This document shows positions 37,998 to 46,733 of a stretch of DNA of 64,000 nt, one piece after another. The notes under the pieces are model-generated. The model was not told the DNA's origin. It searched no databases and was given only the letters and a program-made list of their open reading frames with translations. The translations under genes and the position numbers were made by a program. How positions within the stretch are numbered: the first letter of the stretch is position 1; every line of letters begins with the position of its first letter. The stretch comes from a virus, in the IMG/VR virus record IMGVR_UViG_3300036985_006490, positions 1 through 64,000 of that record; one strand, 5' to 3'.

Positions 37998-38696
37998 ATG
38001 ATAAAAGACTTACTAACAATCGTTATACCTTGTAAGAATGAATCAGAGTTAATTGATTTGACTCTGAGTTTATTAAACAAACAAAAAGATATATCAGGCA
38101 CAAAAGTTATTATTGCTGATTCATCTGATGATTCTACAAGAGATATTATATTATCAGGAGACCATAGTAATTTAAACATTACTATTATTGATGGTGGGTA
38201 TCCGAGTGTTGCAAGAAACAAGGGTGCCATGATGTCCACAACCCCTTACATTTTATTCTTGGACGCTGATATATACTTAATTGATAATGCCACCATAAAA
38301 GAGTGTATGGATATTATACAGAAAGAATCATTGGAGTTATTAACCTGTAAGTTTAGATGTGAAGGTAGGTATTCATTTGTTTTCCCCATCTTTGAATTCT
38401 TTAGAGATTTATCGATTAGATATTCCCCATGTGCTATTGGAGGTTTTATGTTGTTTGAGTATGATTCCTTTATAAGAGTCGGAGGGTTTGATGATGAAGA
38501 TAAATTTGCTGAGGACTTTCATCTTAGTAGTAAAATCCCCTCTGAATCTTTTAAGGTTATAAATAAAAAGATATATACCACAGATAGAAGATTTCAGAAG
38601 AAGGGATTATTTTATATGGTTCGTGTTGCCATTTTATCCATAATGAATAAAAACAATCCCGCGTTTTTCAAATATGACCACAACTACTGGCTATAA
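37998..38696 (+). CDS. Family 2 glycosyltransferase
   Basis: 232 residues from ATG 37998 (MIKDLLTIVIPCKNESELID). GT2 hallmarks: TIVIPCKNE at the N-terminus, KVIIADSSDDSTRDI, the DxD segment FLDADIYL, and GGFDDEDKFAEDFHLSSK near the acceptor side. The C-terminal basic helix may touch the membrane. It overlaps the LpxH-like gene by 23 bases. Confidence 0.92.
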   Translation: MIKDLLTIVIPCKNESELIDLTLSLLNKQKDISGTKVIIADSSDDSTRDIILSGDHSNLNITIIDGGYPSVARNKGAMMSTTPYILFLDADIYLIDNATIKECMDIIQKESLELLTCKFRCEGRYSFVFPIFEFFRDLSIRYSPCAIGGFMLFEYDSFIRVGGFDDEDKFAEDFHLSSKIPSESFKVINKKIYTTDRRFQKKGLFYMVRVAILSIMNKNNPAFFKYDHNYWL

Positions 38697-39399
38697 GGTC
38701 GTGATAATGTCCGACCTCCACTTGGGAATGAAAGACTGTAAACCTAAACGTATTCTTGAATTCCTTGATACCATCGATACAAACCTCCTTATACTTAACG
38801 GAGATATTATTGATATTGATGCTCTTCGTCGTGGTAGTAAGTGGAAAGATAAACATATGAAGGTTCTTATTAAGTTATTGGATATGTCCCGCCATACAGA
38901 GATTATCTATATCAGAGGGAACCACGATAATGATGTGAAGGATCTATATAACAGCATCCTCGGGAATATTAAATTCATGGATGAATATATGTTTTTTGCT
39001 GGTGGCAAGAAGTATCTCATATTCCATGGTGATAAGATTGATATCACAACCAAATATAAATTGCTTACTCAGATTGGTTCCATTGGTTATGACCTCGCCC
39101 TTCGTCTTAATACATGGTACAACAGGTATAGAGAATTCACAGGCAAACCATATTATAGCATTTCTAAAGTTATTAAGGAGAACTTTAAGAATGCCGTATC
39201 ATTCATTAACGACTTCGAGGTGAATGCCTGTGATTATGCTAAGACCCTTGGTTGTGATGGTGTTATCTGCGGACATATTCATATCCCCTCCGCTAAGGTT
39301 ATTAACAACATAGAATACTACAACTCAGGTGATTGGGTGGAGAACTTCTCCGCTCTTGTTCTTACTCAGGATAATGAATGGAAATTGATTGATTCTTAA
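38674..39399 (+). CDS. LpxH-like metallophosphoesterase
   Basis: 241 residues with all phosphoesterase blocks: VVIMSDLHLGM, LLILNGDIIDID, YIRGNHDND, YLIFHGDKID and CGHIHIPSA. The long insertion with Arg/Tyr (LNTWYNRYREFTGKPYY) is typical of LpxH-type UDP-diacylglucosamine pyrophosphatases and their Bacteroidota homologues. In host genomes such enzymes often sit beside glycosyltransferases, as here. It may act on a lipid- or glycan-phosphate. Confidence 0.92.
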   Translation: MTTTTGYKVVIMSDLHLGMKDCKPKRILEFLDTIDTNLLILNGDIIDIDALRRGSKWKDKHMKVLIKLLDMSRHTEIIYIRGNHDNDVKDLYNSILGNIKFMDEYMFFAGGKKYLIFHGDKIDITTKYKLLTQIGSIGYDLALRLNTWYNRYREFTGKPYYSISKVIKENFKNAVSFINDFEVNACDYAKTLGCDGVICGHIHIPSAKVINNIEYYNSGDWVENFSALVLTQDNEWKLIDS

Positions 39400-39406
39400 A
39401 TCAATC

Positions 39407-39437
39407 TTGTTAATCTCATTCTTATTCCGTACCTTTG
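39407..39437 (+). promoter_or_regulatory. Bacteroidota-type promoter TTG-N20-TACCTTTG
   Basis: TTG 39407-39409, 20 bases, TACCTTTG 39430-39437. The start codon at 39443 is only five bases downstream, so the mRNA would be leaderless or nearly so. Confidence 0.6.
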
Positions 39438-39442
39438 TAACT

Positions 39443-39823
39443 ATGAAGAATACCCTGAAGATGAAGAGACTTATGATATCGTATTTGGATTCGATGTATC
39501 CTGGAATTTACCTGTTGAAATTGGATTTCTTGGGTGATGTGGTAGAGACCTTTGATAAGGATCCACAAGGCAATTGGTTTGACGATAGAAGAGTCGGTAG
39601 ATCTAAAAATAGTTGGTTTGACATGAGAAAGGAAATCATCTCGAGATTGGAGTTGATGTTCTCTGTGAATTATATCACCGCTGATAGTGTATTGAATGAT
39701 TGGGTAAACTGTCGACCTAAGTATAAATATGTGAGAAAGTCTATGGACGAGCAAGTTCTTGTGCAAGTGAAAGAGGAATGGGTTCTTGCCCCAGTGATTG
39801 AGAAATGTCATACAATGATGTAA
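39443..39823 (+). CDS. Untagged MFSLS/WFE family protein, 126 aa
   Basis: Start set at ATG 39443 by the promoter. MKNTLKMKRLMISYLDSMYP keeps the helix-plus-YLD that normally follows the tag but has lost the IITES part. The family body follows (WFDMRKEIISRLELMFSVNY, DSVLNDWVNCRP). Notably this untagged copy uses a host-type promoter rather than TATTTAT. Confidence 0.8.
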   Translation: MKNTLKMKRLMISYLDSMYPGIYLLKLDFLGDVVETFDKDPQGNWFDDRRVGRSKNSWFDMRKEIISRLELMFSVNYITADSVLNDWVNCRPKYKYVRKSMDEQVLVQVKEEWVLAPVIEKCHTMM

Positions 39824-39875
39824 CTGTCATATGCCGGGTTCGATTATCCCCCAACCCCCTTTTTTATTTTAATGA

Positions 39876-39883
39876 TATTTATA
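39876..39883 (+). promoter_or_regulatory. TATTTATA box
   Basis: Three bases before the ATG of the tagged gene at 39887. Confidence 0.5.
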
Positions 39884-39886
39884 ACT

Positions 39887-40198
39887 ATGAAGTATATCAT
39901 ATCTGAACAAAGATTAGGACGAATAGTGAACAAGTACTTAGATGACTTGGGATTTACAGAAGGAAACGATGATGCTGATGGGTTTGATATAATGCGTGGC
40001 AATAGTCAAGTACTGGCTTACCGCAATGAAGAAGAGAGATTATATATTAGTACTGATTTAATTAGAGATGTAAGAGACCTTTTTGGATTACCCCAAAAAG
40101 AAAGTATGAACTATATCAGGAATTGGTTTCAGGATGAATATAATACACCAGCAAGGACAGTATGGTTGTTATTTCCTGATGAACCATTCACCTATTAA
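39887..40198 (+). CDS. Tagged MFSLS/WFE family protein, 103 aa
   Basis: MKYIISEQRLGRIVNKYLDD tag; strand pair (FDIMRGNSQVLAYRNEEERL); YISTDLIRDVRDLFGLPQKE and YIRNWFQDEYNTP core; final VWLLFPDEPFTY. One of three adjacent family genes on the plus strand (39443, 39887, 40218), a clear local duplication. Confidence 0.87.
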   Translation: MKYIISEQRLGRIVNKYLDDLGFTEGNDDADGFDIMRGNSQVLAYRNEEERLYISTDLIRDVRDLFGLPQKESMNYIRNWFQDEYNTPARTVWLLFPDEPFTY

Positions 40199-40206
40199 TT
40201 TCCTTA

Positions 40207-40213
40207 TATTTAT
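40207..40213 (+). promoter_or_regulatory. TATTTAT box
   Basis: Four bases before the ATG of the tagged gene at 40218. Confidence 0.5.
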
Positions 40214-40217
40214 CTAT

Positions 40218-40502
40218 ATGAAATACATTATCTCCGAGAGTCGACTTGATGGTATTATGACAGAATATTTGAATTCATCCCTATTGAATAAGAATATTAT
40301 TGATAACCAAGCGGGTATCGCCGTGTATGACGATGAGGAGGATTATTTACAATATTTTCCGAGAAAAAGAGAACTGTTCATATTGGGTGAATTCTTGGAT
40401 GAGTTCGAAACTATGTTCGGTCTTAGTCGAAAGGAATCAGTTAGATTCATTACGAATTGGTTCGAAAATGAATTTTATGTGAAAGTTCACATGGCTGGGT
40501 AA
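40218..40502 (+). CDS. Tagged MFSLS/WFE family protein, 94 aa
   Basis: Start set at ATG 40218 by tag (MKYIISESRLDGIMTEYLNS) and box. Strand pair (GIAVYDDEEDYLQYF), core FLDEFETMFGLSRKESVRFI-TNWFENEFY and a short final strand (VKVHMAG). Converges on the GINE-tag gene with 7 bases between. Confidence 0.87.
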   Translation: MKYIISESRLDGIMTEYLNSSLLNKNIIDNQAGIAVYDDEEDYLQYFPRKRELFILGEFLDEFETMFGLSRKESVRFITNWFENEFYVKVHMAG

Positions 40503-40509
40503 TTGGTTT

Positions 40510-40851
40510 CTACCCAACATATTTTCTAGCACCACGTGTATATAAATCCACAAACTTCTCAAACAACTTCTTATCATTTTTGATTAAATTACGAAGTCCG
40601 TCTTCTAATTCTTTCATTTGTGGAACATGGGTATCAGCATAGTCCATAGGTATTACACTTACAACCCCCGAGTATATTGCTCTATCTAAGTATGTATCGA
40701 AGTCGGGCACGGAATATGGTATGTACCAATCTGCGGCTTGAATAACTGCATTGATGAGTTCGGGCAATCTTCTTTTAAGGTATGGATTTACGTTACCTTC
40801 ATTAATCCCCATCACTTCTTTAATTCTATCTATGTCTTCTTGTAAATTCAT
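40510..40851 (-). CDS. GINE-tagged helical protein, 113 aa
   Basis: Start set at ATG 40851 (MNLQEDIDRIKEVMGINEGN). The tag, ending G-I-N-E-G, is shared with the next two genes. The body (KRRLPELINAVIQAADWY, FDTYLDRAIY) is homologous to each half of the neighbouring 40856-41488 protein. Function unknown. Confidence 0.83.
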   Translation of the reverse strand: MNLQEDIDRIKEVMGINEGNVNPYLKRRLPELINAVIQAADWYIPYSVPDFDTYLDRAIYSGVVSVIPMDYADTHVPQMKELEDGLRNLIKNDKKLFEKFVDLYTRGARKYVG

Positions 40852-40855
40852 TTGG

Positions 40856-41488
40856 TTATATGTTGGAGATATAGTGGTCATAAATCTCATCGTGTATCGA
40901 ATGTTTCTTGATTAAATCCAATATCATTGGCTCTAACTCCTCACGAATGTTTAACTGATCCTCGTATTCCCCTCCTATTTCATCGTGAACGAAATCTCTT
41001 GTTGCCATGAATACAACCCTTTTTAGAAAATGGTCAAAGTCTCTGAATCTACGTGGAGATAACCAATCATATGAATGTTCAATATAATCAATTAAAGCAT
41101 CCATTCTTCTTTTAACAAGAAGTAGTTCTTTAGATTCATTAATCCCCTCGCTTGTATCAGACTTTTGCGAATAGTAGTTTTCTTTGATTTTTCTAAATAA
41201 TCTTTTATCATTACGTAATAATTGAAGAGCAAGTGGGAGTAACTCATCTATTTCTTCAGAAGTCACGAGAGTATTATTATATTCAAAGAAACCATCTATT
41301 GAATGCCTTAAAATTAACTTAAGATATTCTTCAAAACTATCCATTTCTTCTATAAATTCATCCATCCATTCGAAAGAATTAAGGAGAACATCAAGAAATT
41401 CATTTTGTCTTCTCTTGAAGAAAGTATCACGACTTTCGTTAATCCCCATGACTTCCTTAATCCTGTTTATGTCTTCACTCAAATTCAT
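40856..41488 (-). CDS. GINE-tagged protein with duplicated tag-plus-domain, 210 aa
   Basis: MNLSEDINRIKEVMGINESR tag (GINES 15-19), a helical domain (KRRQNEFLDVLLNSFEWM, FEEYLKLIL), then a second GINES at 115-119 followed by another copy (VKRRMDALIDYIEHSYDWL, FDHFLKRVV). The internal site makes it look like two processed products joined in one frame. ATAAATA at 41493-41499. Confidence 0.85.
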   Translation of the reverse strand: MNLSEDINRIKEVMGINESRDTFFKRRQNEFLDVLLNSFEWMDEFIEEMDSFEEYLKLILRHSIDGFFEYNNTLVTSEEIDELLPLALQLLRNDKRLFRKIKENYYSQKSDTSEGINESKELLLVKRRMDALIDYIEHSYDWLSPRRFRDFDHFLKRVVFMATRDFVHDEIGGEYEDQLNIREELEPMILDLIKKHSIHDEIYDHYISNI

Positions 41489-41492
41489 ATTG

Positions 41493-41499
41493 ATAAATA
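41493..41499 (-). promoter_or_regulatory. TATTTAT box
   Basis: Reads TATTTAT on the minus strand, four bases before the ATG at 41488; the same arrangement stands at 42233-42239 for the 42228 start. Confidence 0.5.
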
Positions 41500-41509
41500 T
41501 AAAGGAAAT

Positions 41510-41540
41510 GAAAAACCCCTACTTTTTGGGTGAGGGTTAA
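41510..41540 (-). terminator. Terminator after the 41545 gene
   Basis: ACCCCTACTTTTTGGGTGAGGGTT forms a hairpin, T-run on the minus strand. Confidence 0.65.
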
Positions 41541-41544
41541 TTTG

Positions 41545-42228
41545 TTATTCATAATTTCTCATATTTTCAAACAGACCTGGCGGTTTTTCAATTATATTCA
41601 TTCTGTAACTTGGTATTCTATAAACAATTACCATGAATGCTTTTGCTTGGTCTTCAGTTATTTCACCTTTTTCTAATAACTCCAATATTGCCATGACTCT
41701 GTGCCATCCTTCTTGAAGGTATAGTTTGTTGTTCACAGATTCAAAAACCAATGGTTCATTTTCAGGTGTAACAACTGTAGTGTCATAACCATTCTCCCTT
41801 ATTTTATTCAATTGAAATTCTAATCTTTTTTGGAATGTTGGAGTATTCTTTTTCATTTGAAACCAACTTTGAGTTCTATCCGCAAACTGACTCGGATTAA
41901 TTGTTTTTACACCAATAGTGATATTCCTCGTATCTCTATTTTCAACTTTCGCCATCTGCTCAAGTGTAAAAGTATATGGTTGACCAAAATTTAATCTCAT
42001 TGGATCTTGTGGAATGAACGAACCATTTGGCATTAACGGAAACAACCATTCTCTAACCGCGCTTACAGGAAATTTTTTCGGTTCCCCTGTAAAACATGAA
42101 AACATAGATGCCAATTCATCTCTCCCAAATTTATCACCATTGCGATATGTTTTTGGTAAACAATTTTTTGAAGATTCATTAATCCCCATTACTTGTTTAA
42201 TCCTTTCTATGTCTTCACGTAAATTCAT
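41545..42228 (-). CDS. GINE-tagged ParB-like protein, 227 aa
   Basis: MNLREDIERIKQVMGINESS tag (G-I-N-E-S). The C-terminal part has LYLQEGWHRVMAILELLEKG, which resembles the ParB/sulfiredoxin 'G-x-HR-x-x-A' nucleotide-binding motif, followed by FMVIVYRIPSYR. The middle is basic with Arg/Gln helices. ParB-like phage proteins may act as CTPase or nuclease; here the tag suggests it is packaged. Family assignment moderate. Confidence 0.8.
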   Translation of the reverse strand: MNLREDIERIKQVMGINESSKNCLPKTYRNGDKFGRDELASMFSCFTGEPKKFPVSAVREWLFPLMPNGSFIPQDPMRLNFGQPYTFTLEQMAKVENRDTRNITIGVKTINPSQFADRTQSWFQMKKNTPTFQKRLEFQLNKIRENGYDTTVVTPENEPLVFESVNNKLYLQEGWHRVMAILELLEKGEITEDQAKAFMVIVYRIPSYRMNIIEKPPGLFENMRNYE

Positions 42229-42249
42229 AATGATAAATATATTGGAAAT

Positions 42250-42282
42250 GAAAAACCCCCACCTTTTGAGTGAGGGTTTGTC
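42250..42282 (-). terminator. Terminator after the 42285 gene
   Basis: AACCCCCACCTTTTGAGTGAGGGTTT hairpin, T-run on the minus strand; nearly the same sequence recurs at 42925-42955 and 47766-47796. Confidence 0.7.
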
Positions 42283-42284
42283 TA

Positions 42285-42893
42285 TTAGTTATTTTTCTTA
42301 ATATCATTGATTAAATTTACAGGAATGATTGTTCCTACTGAGTATGTTGACCCTACAGGTGCTTGTGTTACAGATGTTTCACCTGGACGAGCTCTAAGTG
42401 CTTTTCTCATTGGAAATGCTAACTCATTAAGTGGGCCATAACATTCTGCGATTGTTACACCATTAACTTTATTTGGTAATATATTACATGGCATACACCA
42501 CATATTACTCATTCCACCCTCAGGACCTTTTGCTACAATAAATGTTCTGCTCACCGTTGGTAAGTTCTTCCAAGTTGGTGCTTGAGGAACACTATCATAA
42601 TACCAAAAATAAGACCATACAGTCTTATCTGTACCGTCAGGTGTAACTGAAGGATTAGGAACCAAGATTGTATTTGCAACTGAAGGACCATCCATTACAG
42701 GACAAACGGAAACACCTTCGAAGAACTTTCTGCCTTCTATGGTTATTACCTTTCCCGTTGGTTTTGCTGATGATGCTCCACAGAATGCAAACTTTCCTAC
42801 AACAATTGTTAATGCTTTGTCTTTGTGTTGTCTTTGGGCAAATACTGTTGTTGCTAACCCCAATACCGCCAATAGTAATAATAATTTTTTCAT
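42285..42893 (-). CDS. Secreted protein with Cys pairs, 202 aa
   Basis: Signal peptide LLLLLAVLGLATTVFAQ. The mature part is strand-rich with cysteines (FAFCGASS, VSVCPVMDG, NMWCMPCNI, IAECYGPLN) that may form disulfides. No known domain recognised. Its upstream sequence is nearly identical to that of the lipoprotein gene at 42960, so both probably share regulation. Confidence 0.82.
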   Translation of the reverse strand: MKKLLLLLAVLGLATTVFAQRQHKDKALTIVVGKFAFCGASSAKPTGKVITIEGRKFFEGVSVCPVMDGPSVANTILVPNPSVTPDGTDKTVWSYFWYYDSVPQAPTWKNLPTVSRTFIVAKGPEGGMSNMWCMPCNILPNKVNGVTIAECYGPLNELAFPMRKALRARPGETSVTQAPVGSTYSVGTIIPVNLINDIKKNN

Positions 42894-42907
42894 AGTTTTG
42901 TTTTATT

Positions 42908-42914
42908 ATAAATA
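42908..42914 (-). promoter_or_regulatory. TATTTAT box of secreted-protein gene
   Basis: ATAAATA on the plus strand 14 bases past the start at 42893. The whole CTATTTAT-A/T-ATAAAACAAAACTATG leader is conserved with the 43841-43847 copy before 43826. Confidence 0.5.
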
Positions 42915-42959
42915 GTTTTGAAATGAAAAACCCCCACCGTTTGGGTGAGGGTTTCATTA

Positions 42960-43826
42960 TTATAATTGACTTTCTGCCGTGACTTTGACGTTTAATAACT
43001 TCCATCCCGCATCACATAGTTGGTCACTGTAACAATTTCCCGTGAACCACGGAGTTGATGACGGTCCTTTAGGTGAATATCCTTCCCAATATGATGGTGT
43101 TATCCACCATCCTTTTTCCATACTTGATTTTAGTGTGGACATATCTACTGTTGTACCATCCGCTCCACCATCTGCTAATACATCATATATTACAGCACTC
43201 ATTCCGTTTTGTGAAACAGATACTGTCATATTAGTATAATCAGAGTTGAACTCTATTATCATATCAAATGGTTTATCAATATCTAATACATCAACCAAAT
43301 TATGTGTACCTTTAGATGAATCGTTTGACAAATTTGCCTGAGTATAACAATTATCATCTAATATCCCATCAGTATATGAATATTCATATCTTTGGGTATT
43401 GTTCAAATGAATAGTTTGTTGAAAGATTCTATTACCATTTGTTTCCAAGAAATCAATTTCATTACAATAAGGTGATCCAGCGTTTCCCGCGTCACAATAG
43501 TTAGTTCCTTTAGGTTGAACTGAATTGTTAACCATGTAGAAAGAAGCATTTAACCAATTGTTTTTTTGTACACTGTTTGGTTCTAAACCTGATAAATCAA
43601 TTGTCGCAGTGATTTTGGATATGTTCTTATATCCATGAGTTGAGACAACCCGACCTGGATTAAATGTAACACTTGAATCTGTAATAACAGGATCGAGTGT
43701 TGGATTACACCAATCACTAACCCAATCTTCTTCAAATGTAACATCATACGTTGTATTCGTGACGGTTTTTGGTTGACATCCGAATACCAATAATGTCATT
43801 AAACCAAGGATAAATAATTTTTTCAT
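42960..43826 (-). CDS. Lipoprotein with jelly-roll (glucanase/lectin-like) domain
   Basis: 288 residues: lipoprotein signal (LFILGLMTLLVFGC), then a concanavalin-like beta domain. YCNEIDFLETNGNRIF is similar to the catalytic E-x-D-x-x-E strand of GH16/GH7 glucanases, and GWWITPSYWEGYSPKG forms part of the concave face. Several Cys pairs. It could be a surface glycan-binding or degrading lipoprotein. Exact family unresolved. Confidence 0.78.
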   Translation of the reverse strand: MKKLFILGLMTLLVFGCQPKTVTNTTYDVTFEEDWVSDWCNPTLDPVITDSSVTFNPGRVVSTHGYKNISKITATIDLSGLEPNSVQKNNWLNASFYMVNNSVQPKGTNYCDAGNAGSPYCNEIDFLETNGNRIFQQTIHLNNTQRYEYSYTDGILDDNCYTQANLSNDSSKGTHNLVDVLDIDKPFDMIIEFNSDYTNMTVSVSQNGMSAVIYDVLADGGADGTTVDMSTLKSSMEKGWWITPSYWEGYSPKGPSSTPWFTGNCYSDQLCDAGWKLLNVKVTAESQL

Positions 43827-43915
43827 AGTTTTGTTTTATAATAAATAGTTTTGAATTAGGACGGTGAACTAAAACTACAACCAAAAATATATAAATTATT
43901 TTTTATCGTAGAAAG

Positions 43916-44833
43916 TCAAATTAATTTCTTAATTTTATAATCATTACTGATTGAGTTAATTACATTTTTCGCAATTACTTCATGACAATATTTTGACGGA
44001 TGAATATCGCTCAAAGCATTTTCAGGTATCTTCCCCCCAAATCCCTCTTTATCATTTGCAATAACAAATCTTTCTTCGCAACTATTTTGTAAATCCCATA
44101 TCGTTTTATAGGTTTTACCCTCGTGTTCTAATAATATATGTCTGTCTTTATAGAAATCATCATCAAACACTACTGAGGATTCATTCATCCAAAACAATAC
44201 TTTAGTTTTTATACCGTTGGCCTCTAAGTATTTAAGATAATTTTTAATTTCATTATTAAAATGATTCATATGTAAATCAAGGTAGTCTTGAATAGTGTAA
44301 TTATTCTCATCTAACCATTTAAGAAAAATATCATCAATACCATTTTCAACATTTTCCTCCAAACCGTCCTCTAACATCTCACGAATAATAGACACATTAT
44401 TAAATTTAGGAGTGGGATACACAATATAATTTTTTCCCTTATATATAAACTTGAATCCAGATCTATATGGTTGTGTCATTTGAAAAATAACATATTCAAT
44501 ATCATCAAAATAATAATTTTCTTCACTTAACCAAGGACAACTTCTAATTAAAGGATTTGCGGTTTGCTGATATTTATCGAATATTTTTTTTAAAAACATT
44601 AAACTTGTTACATCACTGCCACCATTTGTTGCTTTACACACGTCGAAAGTATTAAAATGATTTGCAACTAGTCTTGGAAACCTAATTGTGTCCTTAAATT
44701 TAATTAACGCATCCGTCATTAAACTGTAGTCATACACCCAATCATCAAATTTAGGAGTGTGATTAAGGTCGGAGTAAAAATATAACCCTTGACCCCAAGT
44801 AAAGGAACAACCCGCAAAAACTAATCCTTTCAT
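43916..44833 (-). CDS. SGNH/GDSL-like hydrolase, phage type
   Basis: 305 residues; FAGCSFTWGQGLYFY (block I Ser) and LSDIHPSKYCHEVIAK (Asp-x-His) frame an Asn/Tyr-rich body. It is a paralogue of the 24994-25818 protein, including FPRLVANHF near residue 70. First of a run of glycan-type genes; the next gene overlaps by one base. Confidence 0.82.
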   Translation of the reverse strand: MKGLVFAGCSFTWGQGLYFYSDLNHTPKFDDWVYDYSLMTDALIKFKDTIRFPRLVANHFNTFDVCKATNGGSDVTSLMFLKKIFDKYQQTANPLIRSCPWLSEENYYFDDIEYVIFQMTQPYRSGFKFIYKGKNYIVYPTPKFNNVSIIREMLEDGLEENVENGIDDIFLKWLDENNYTIQDYLDLHMNHFNNEIKNYLKYLEANGIKTKVLFWMNESSVVFDDDFYKDRHILLEHEGKTYKTIWDLQNSCEERFVIANDKEGFGGKIPENALSDIHPSKYCHEVIAKNVINSISNDYKIKKLI

Positions 44834-45600
44834 TATATAAATTTATTTTTTTTACTAAAATCGACAAAATGTCTGTTATTTGTTTTTTTTAAATCAATTA
44901 TTTTTTTTGGAATACTATTTTCCCAATTTTCACAGATTAAATCCATTTCTTTTACGTAATATTTTTTCATGTTTTGTTTAACCCATTCTAAATATGTTGA
45001 AGTTGGTGGGTGACCGTCAATTTTGTTTGGTAAATCATCAAAATAATAATGTTGATTTTTTTTAGTATGAAATTCAACGAAACTTTCCCCTATAATCATT
45101 TTATTTATTATGTCCAAACAAATATCCACTTTTGAATTTGGGTTATTTGGTTTTTCATATTCTCTTGCACCATCAATTTGATTGAAATTAAAAGATTTCA
45201 TTAATTGATACTCACAACCTATTGAATCTAAGAGTTGTTTTGCCGATGTTATCGAAAACCAACTATTATATAAACCAAATTCTTCACTCCATTTATTAAA
45301 AACAAAATCTCCATATAAACTATGACTCTCACCATATATACTACCATTAGTTTCAAAATCAGAATTTTGATTTATATAATCAAATCTATCTATGGATGAA
45401 AACATAATCAAAACCACATCGTCTTTAGTAATCTTATTCATAGAGTGACACTCATATAGGCCACTTGATATGAAAAAATTACCAGCACCTGGCTTACCCC
45501 AATTTTGAAATTCTTCAAATTGGGTTCCAATAATATCAGCCCACGTTTGCCATTTATAATTTGTAAAACTACAACCAAAAGTAAAAAGTCTGCCCTTCAT
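44833..45600 (-). CDS. SGNH/GDSL-like hydrolase, 255 aa
   Basis: FGCSFTNYKWQTWADIIG (block I), NWGKPGAGNFFISSGLYE (block II Gly, Asn region) and KIDGHPPTSTYLEWV (Asp-x-x-His). All of the SGNH elements are recognisable. Likely esterase or acyl-transfer activity on a sugar. Co-transcribed with its neighbours. Confidence 0.83.
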   Translation of the reverse strand: MKGRLFTFGCSFTNYKWQTWADIIGTQFEEFQNWGKPGAGNFFISSGLYECHSMNKITKDDVVLIMFSSIDRFDYINQNSDFETNGSIYGESHSLYGDFVFNKWSEEFGLYNSWFSITSAKQLLDSIGCEYQLMKSFNFNQIDGAREYEKPNNPNSKVDICLDIINKMIIGESFVEFHTKKNQHYYFDDLPNKIDGHPPTSTYLEWVKQNMKKYYVKEMDLICENWENSIPKKIIDLKKTNNRHFVDFSKKNKFI

Positions 45601-45608
45601 ATTTAAAA

Positions 45609-46724
45609 TTAAACTCTATTTGAATATTTTTTATAAAACTCTACATATGGGTTGAATTCATCATTTTCACAATTTTCCCATATCTTGAGCGCAAGATTCT
45701 TATTGTATTCTAACTTAAGTTCGATTTTTTTGTATAAATCGTAATAATTTTTTTCTTTCAAATTATTTAAGTTTTCAATTATTCCTGATATTCTATCGTT
45801 GATATTATCTTTTGAATCAAATTCATAATCAAATATTTCATCATATAATTCAAATCCATATTTGGTAATTTCCTTATTTTGATTTTTTGCCCCAAAACAA
45901 AGAAATGGATGTTTTAACAGAATTGGACGATAAGTTTTTTCGGTTACAAACGGTATATACATAGAAGTTTCACCAACTAAAGACATAAAACAGTCTGGAT
46001 TTGTAATTATGTCAGTATATTCATCTGTGAATCCAAATTCTTTTATCCCATACCCATCTACATTCATGTGTTTTTCTTCCCAATATTTTAATTTATAAAC
46101 AAAATCATCATTTACTAATAAATCCGTTATTCCAGATTCAGCTATTGTTTGATTCCAAGAATTAATCCCGAATTCAAATAAATTATTATAATATAATTGG
46201 TCAATCATTAAACATCTATGATATCTCGACTTGTTGTTAAGGTTTAAATACAATTTACTAAAACTATTTTTTACTGATAAATCTTTGATATTTAATAGTC
46301 CTTTTAATCCTCTCGGGCCAAGGCAAAAATCTTCTAAACCGTTATATGTATGCGATATTAAATAAGTTGGCCAATATAAAATTTTGAAATTCTTTATTGA
46401 ATTTTCAAACGGTTTATATAATTCAGGGTAATGGCCACCAAGTACTAAATAAAAATTACAATTATTTTGTAGTAATATATTTTCTAATTCAAAAAATTCA
46501 GGATGAATGGCGAAACCTGTATTCAAAGTGTAACATCGAGTCAACCACTCCACCTGCATCTCTGTTGGATAATTATAAATTATACATTCTGGTTTCTTTT
46601 CAAGAACTAAATCAATTATTGGCCTTAATGTTAAATCAGAATGATTTATTGATCTATCAATAAACAAACATTTATCATTGTTGTGATGATGGTAAAAATA
46701 CCCTAAATAATCTTTTGCTAGCAT
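45609..46724 (-). CDS. Glycosyltransferase-like protein (EKTYRPI signature), 371 aa
   Basis: The N-terminal half has Rossmann-like strands (CNFYLVLGGHYPELYKP). The C-terminal half has FVTEKTYRPILLKHPFLCFG and KYGFELYDEIFDYEFDS, nearly the same as in the 46734 protein and related to the 13216 protein. I read it as a GT-B-fold transferase related to fucosyl/exostosin-type enzymes. Confidence 0.78.
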   Translation of the reverse strand: MLAKDYLGYFYHHHNNDKCLFIDRSINHSDLTLRPIIDLVLEKKPECIIYNYPTEMQVEWLTRCYTLNTGFAIHPEFFELENILLQNNCNFYLVLGGHYPELYKPFENSIKNFKILYWPTYLISHTYNGLEDFCLGPRGLKGLLNIKDLSVKNSFSKLYLNLNNKSRYHRCLMIDQLYYNNLFEFGINSWNQTIAESGITDLLVNDDFVYKLKYWEEKHMNVDGYGIKEFGFTDEYTDIITNPDCFMSLVGETSMYIPFVTEKTYRPILLKHPFLCFGAKNQNKEITKYGFELYDEIFDYEFDSKDNINDRISGIIENLNNLKEKNYYDLYKKIELKLEYNKNLALKIWENCENDEFNPYVEFYKKYSNRV

Positions 46725-46733
46725 CCCTTTTTG

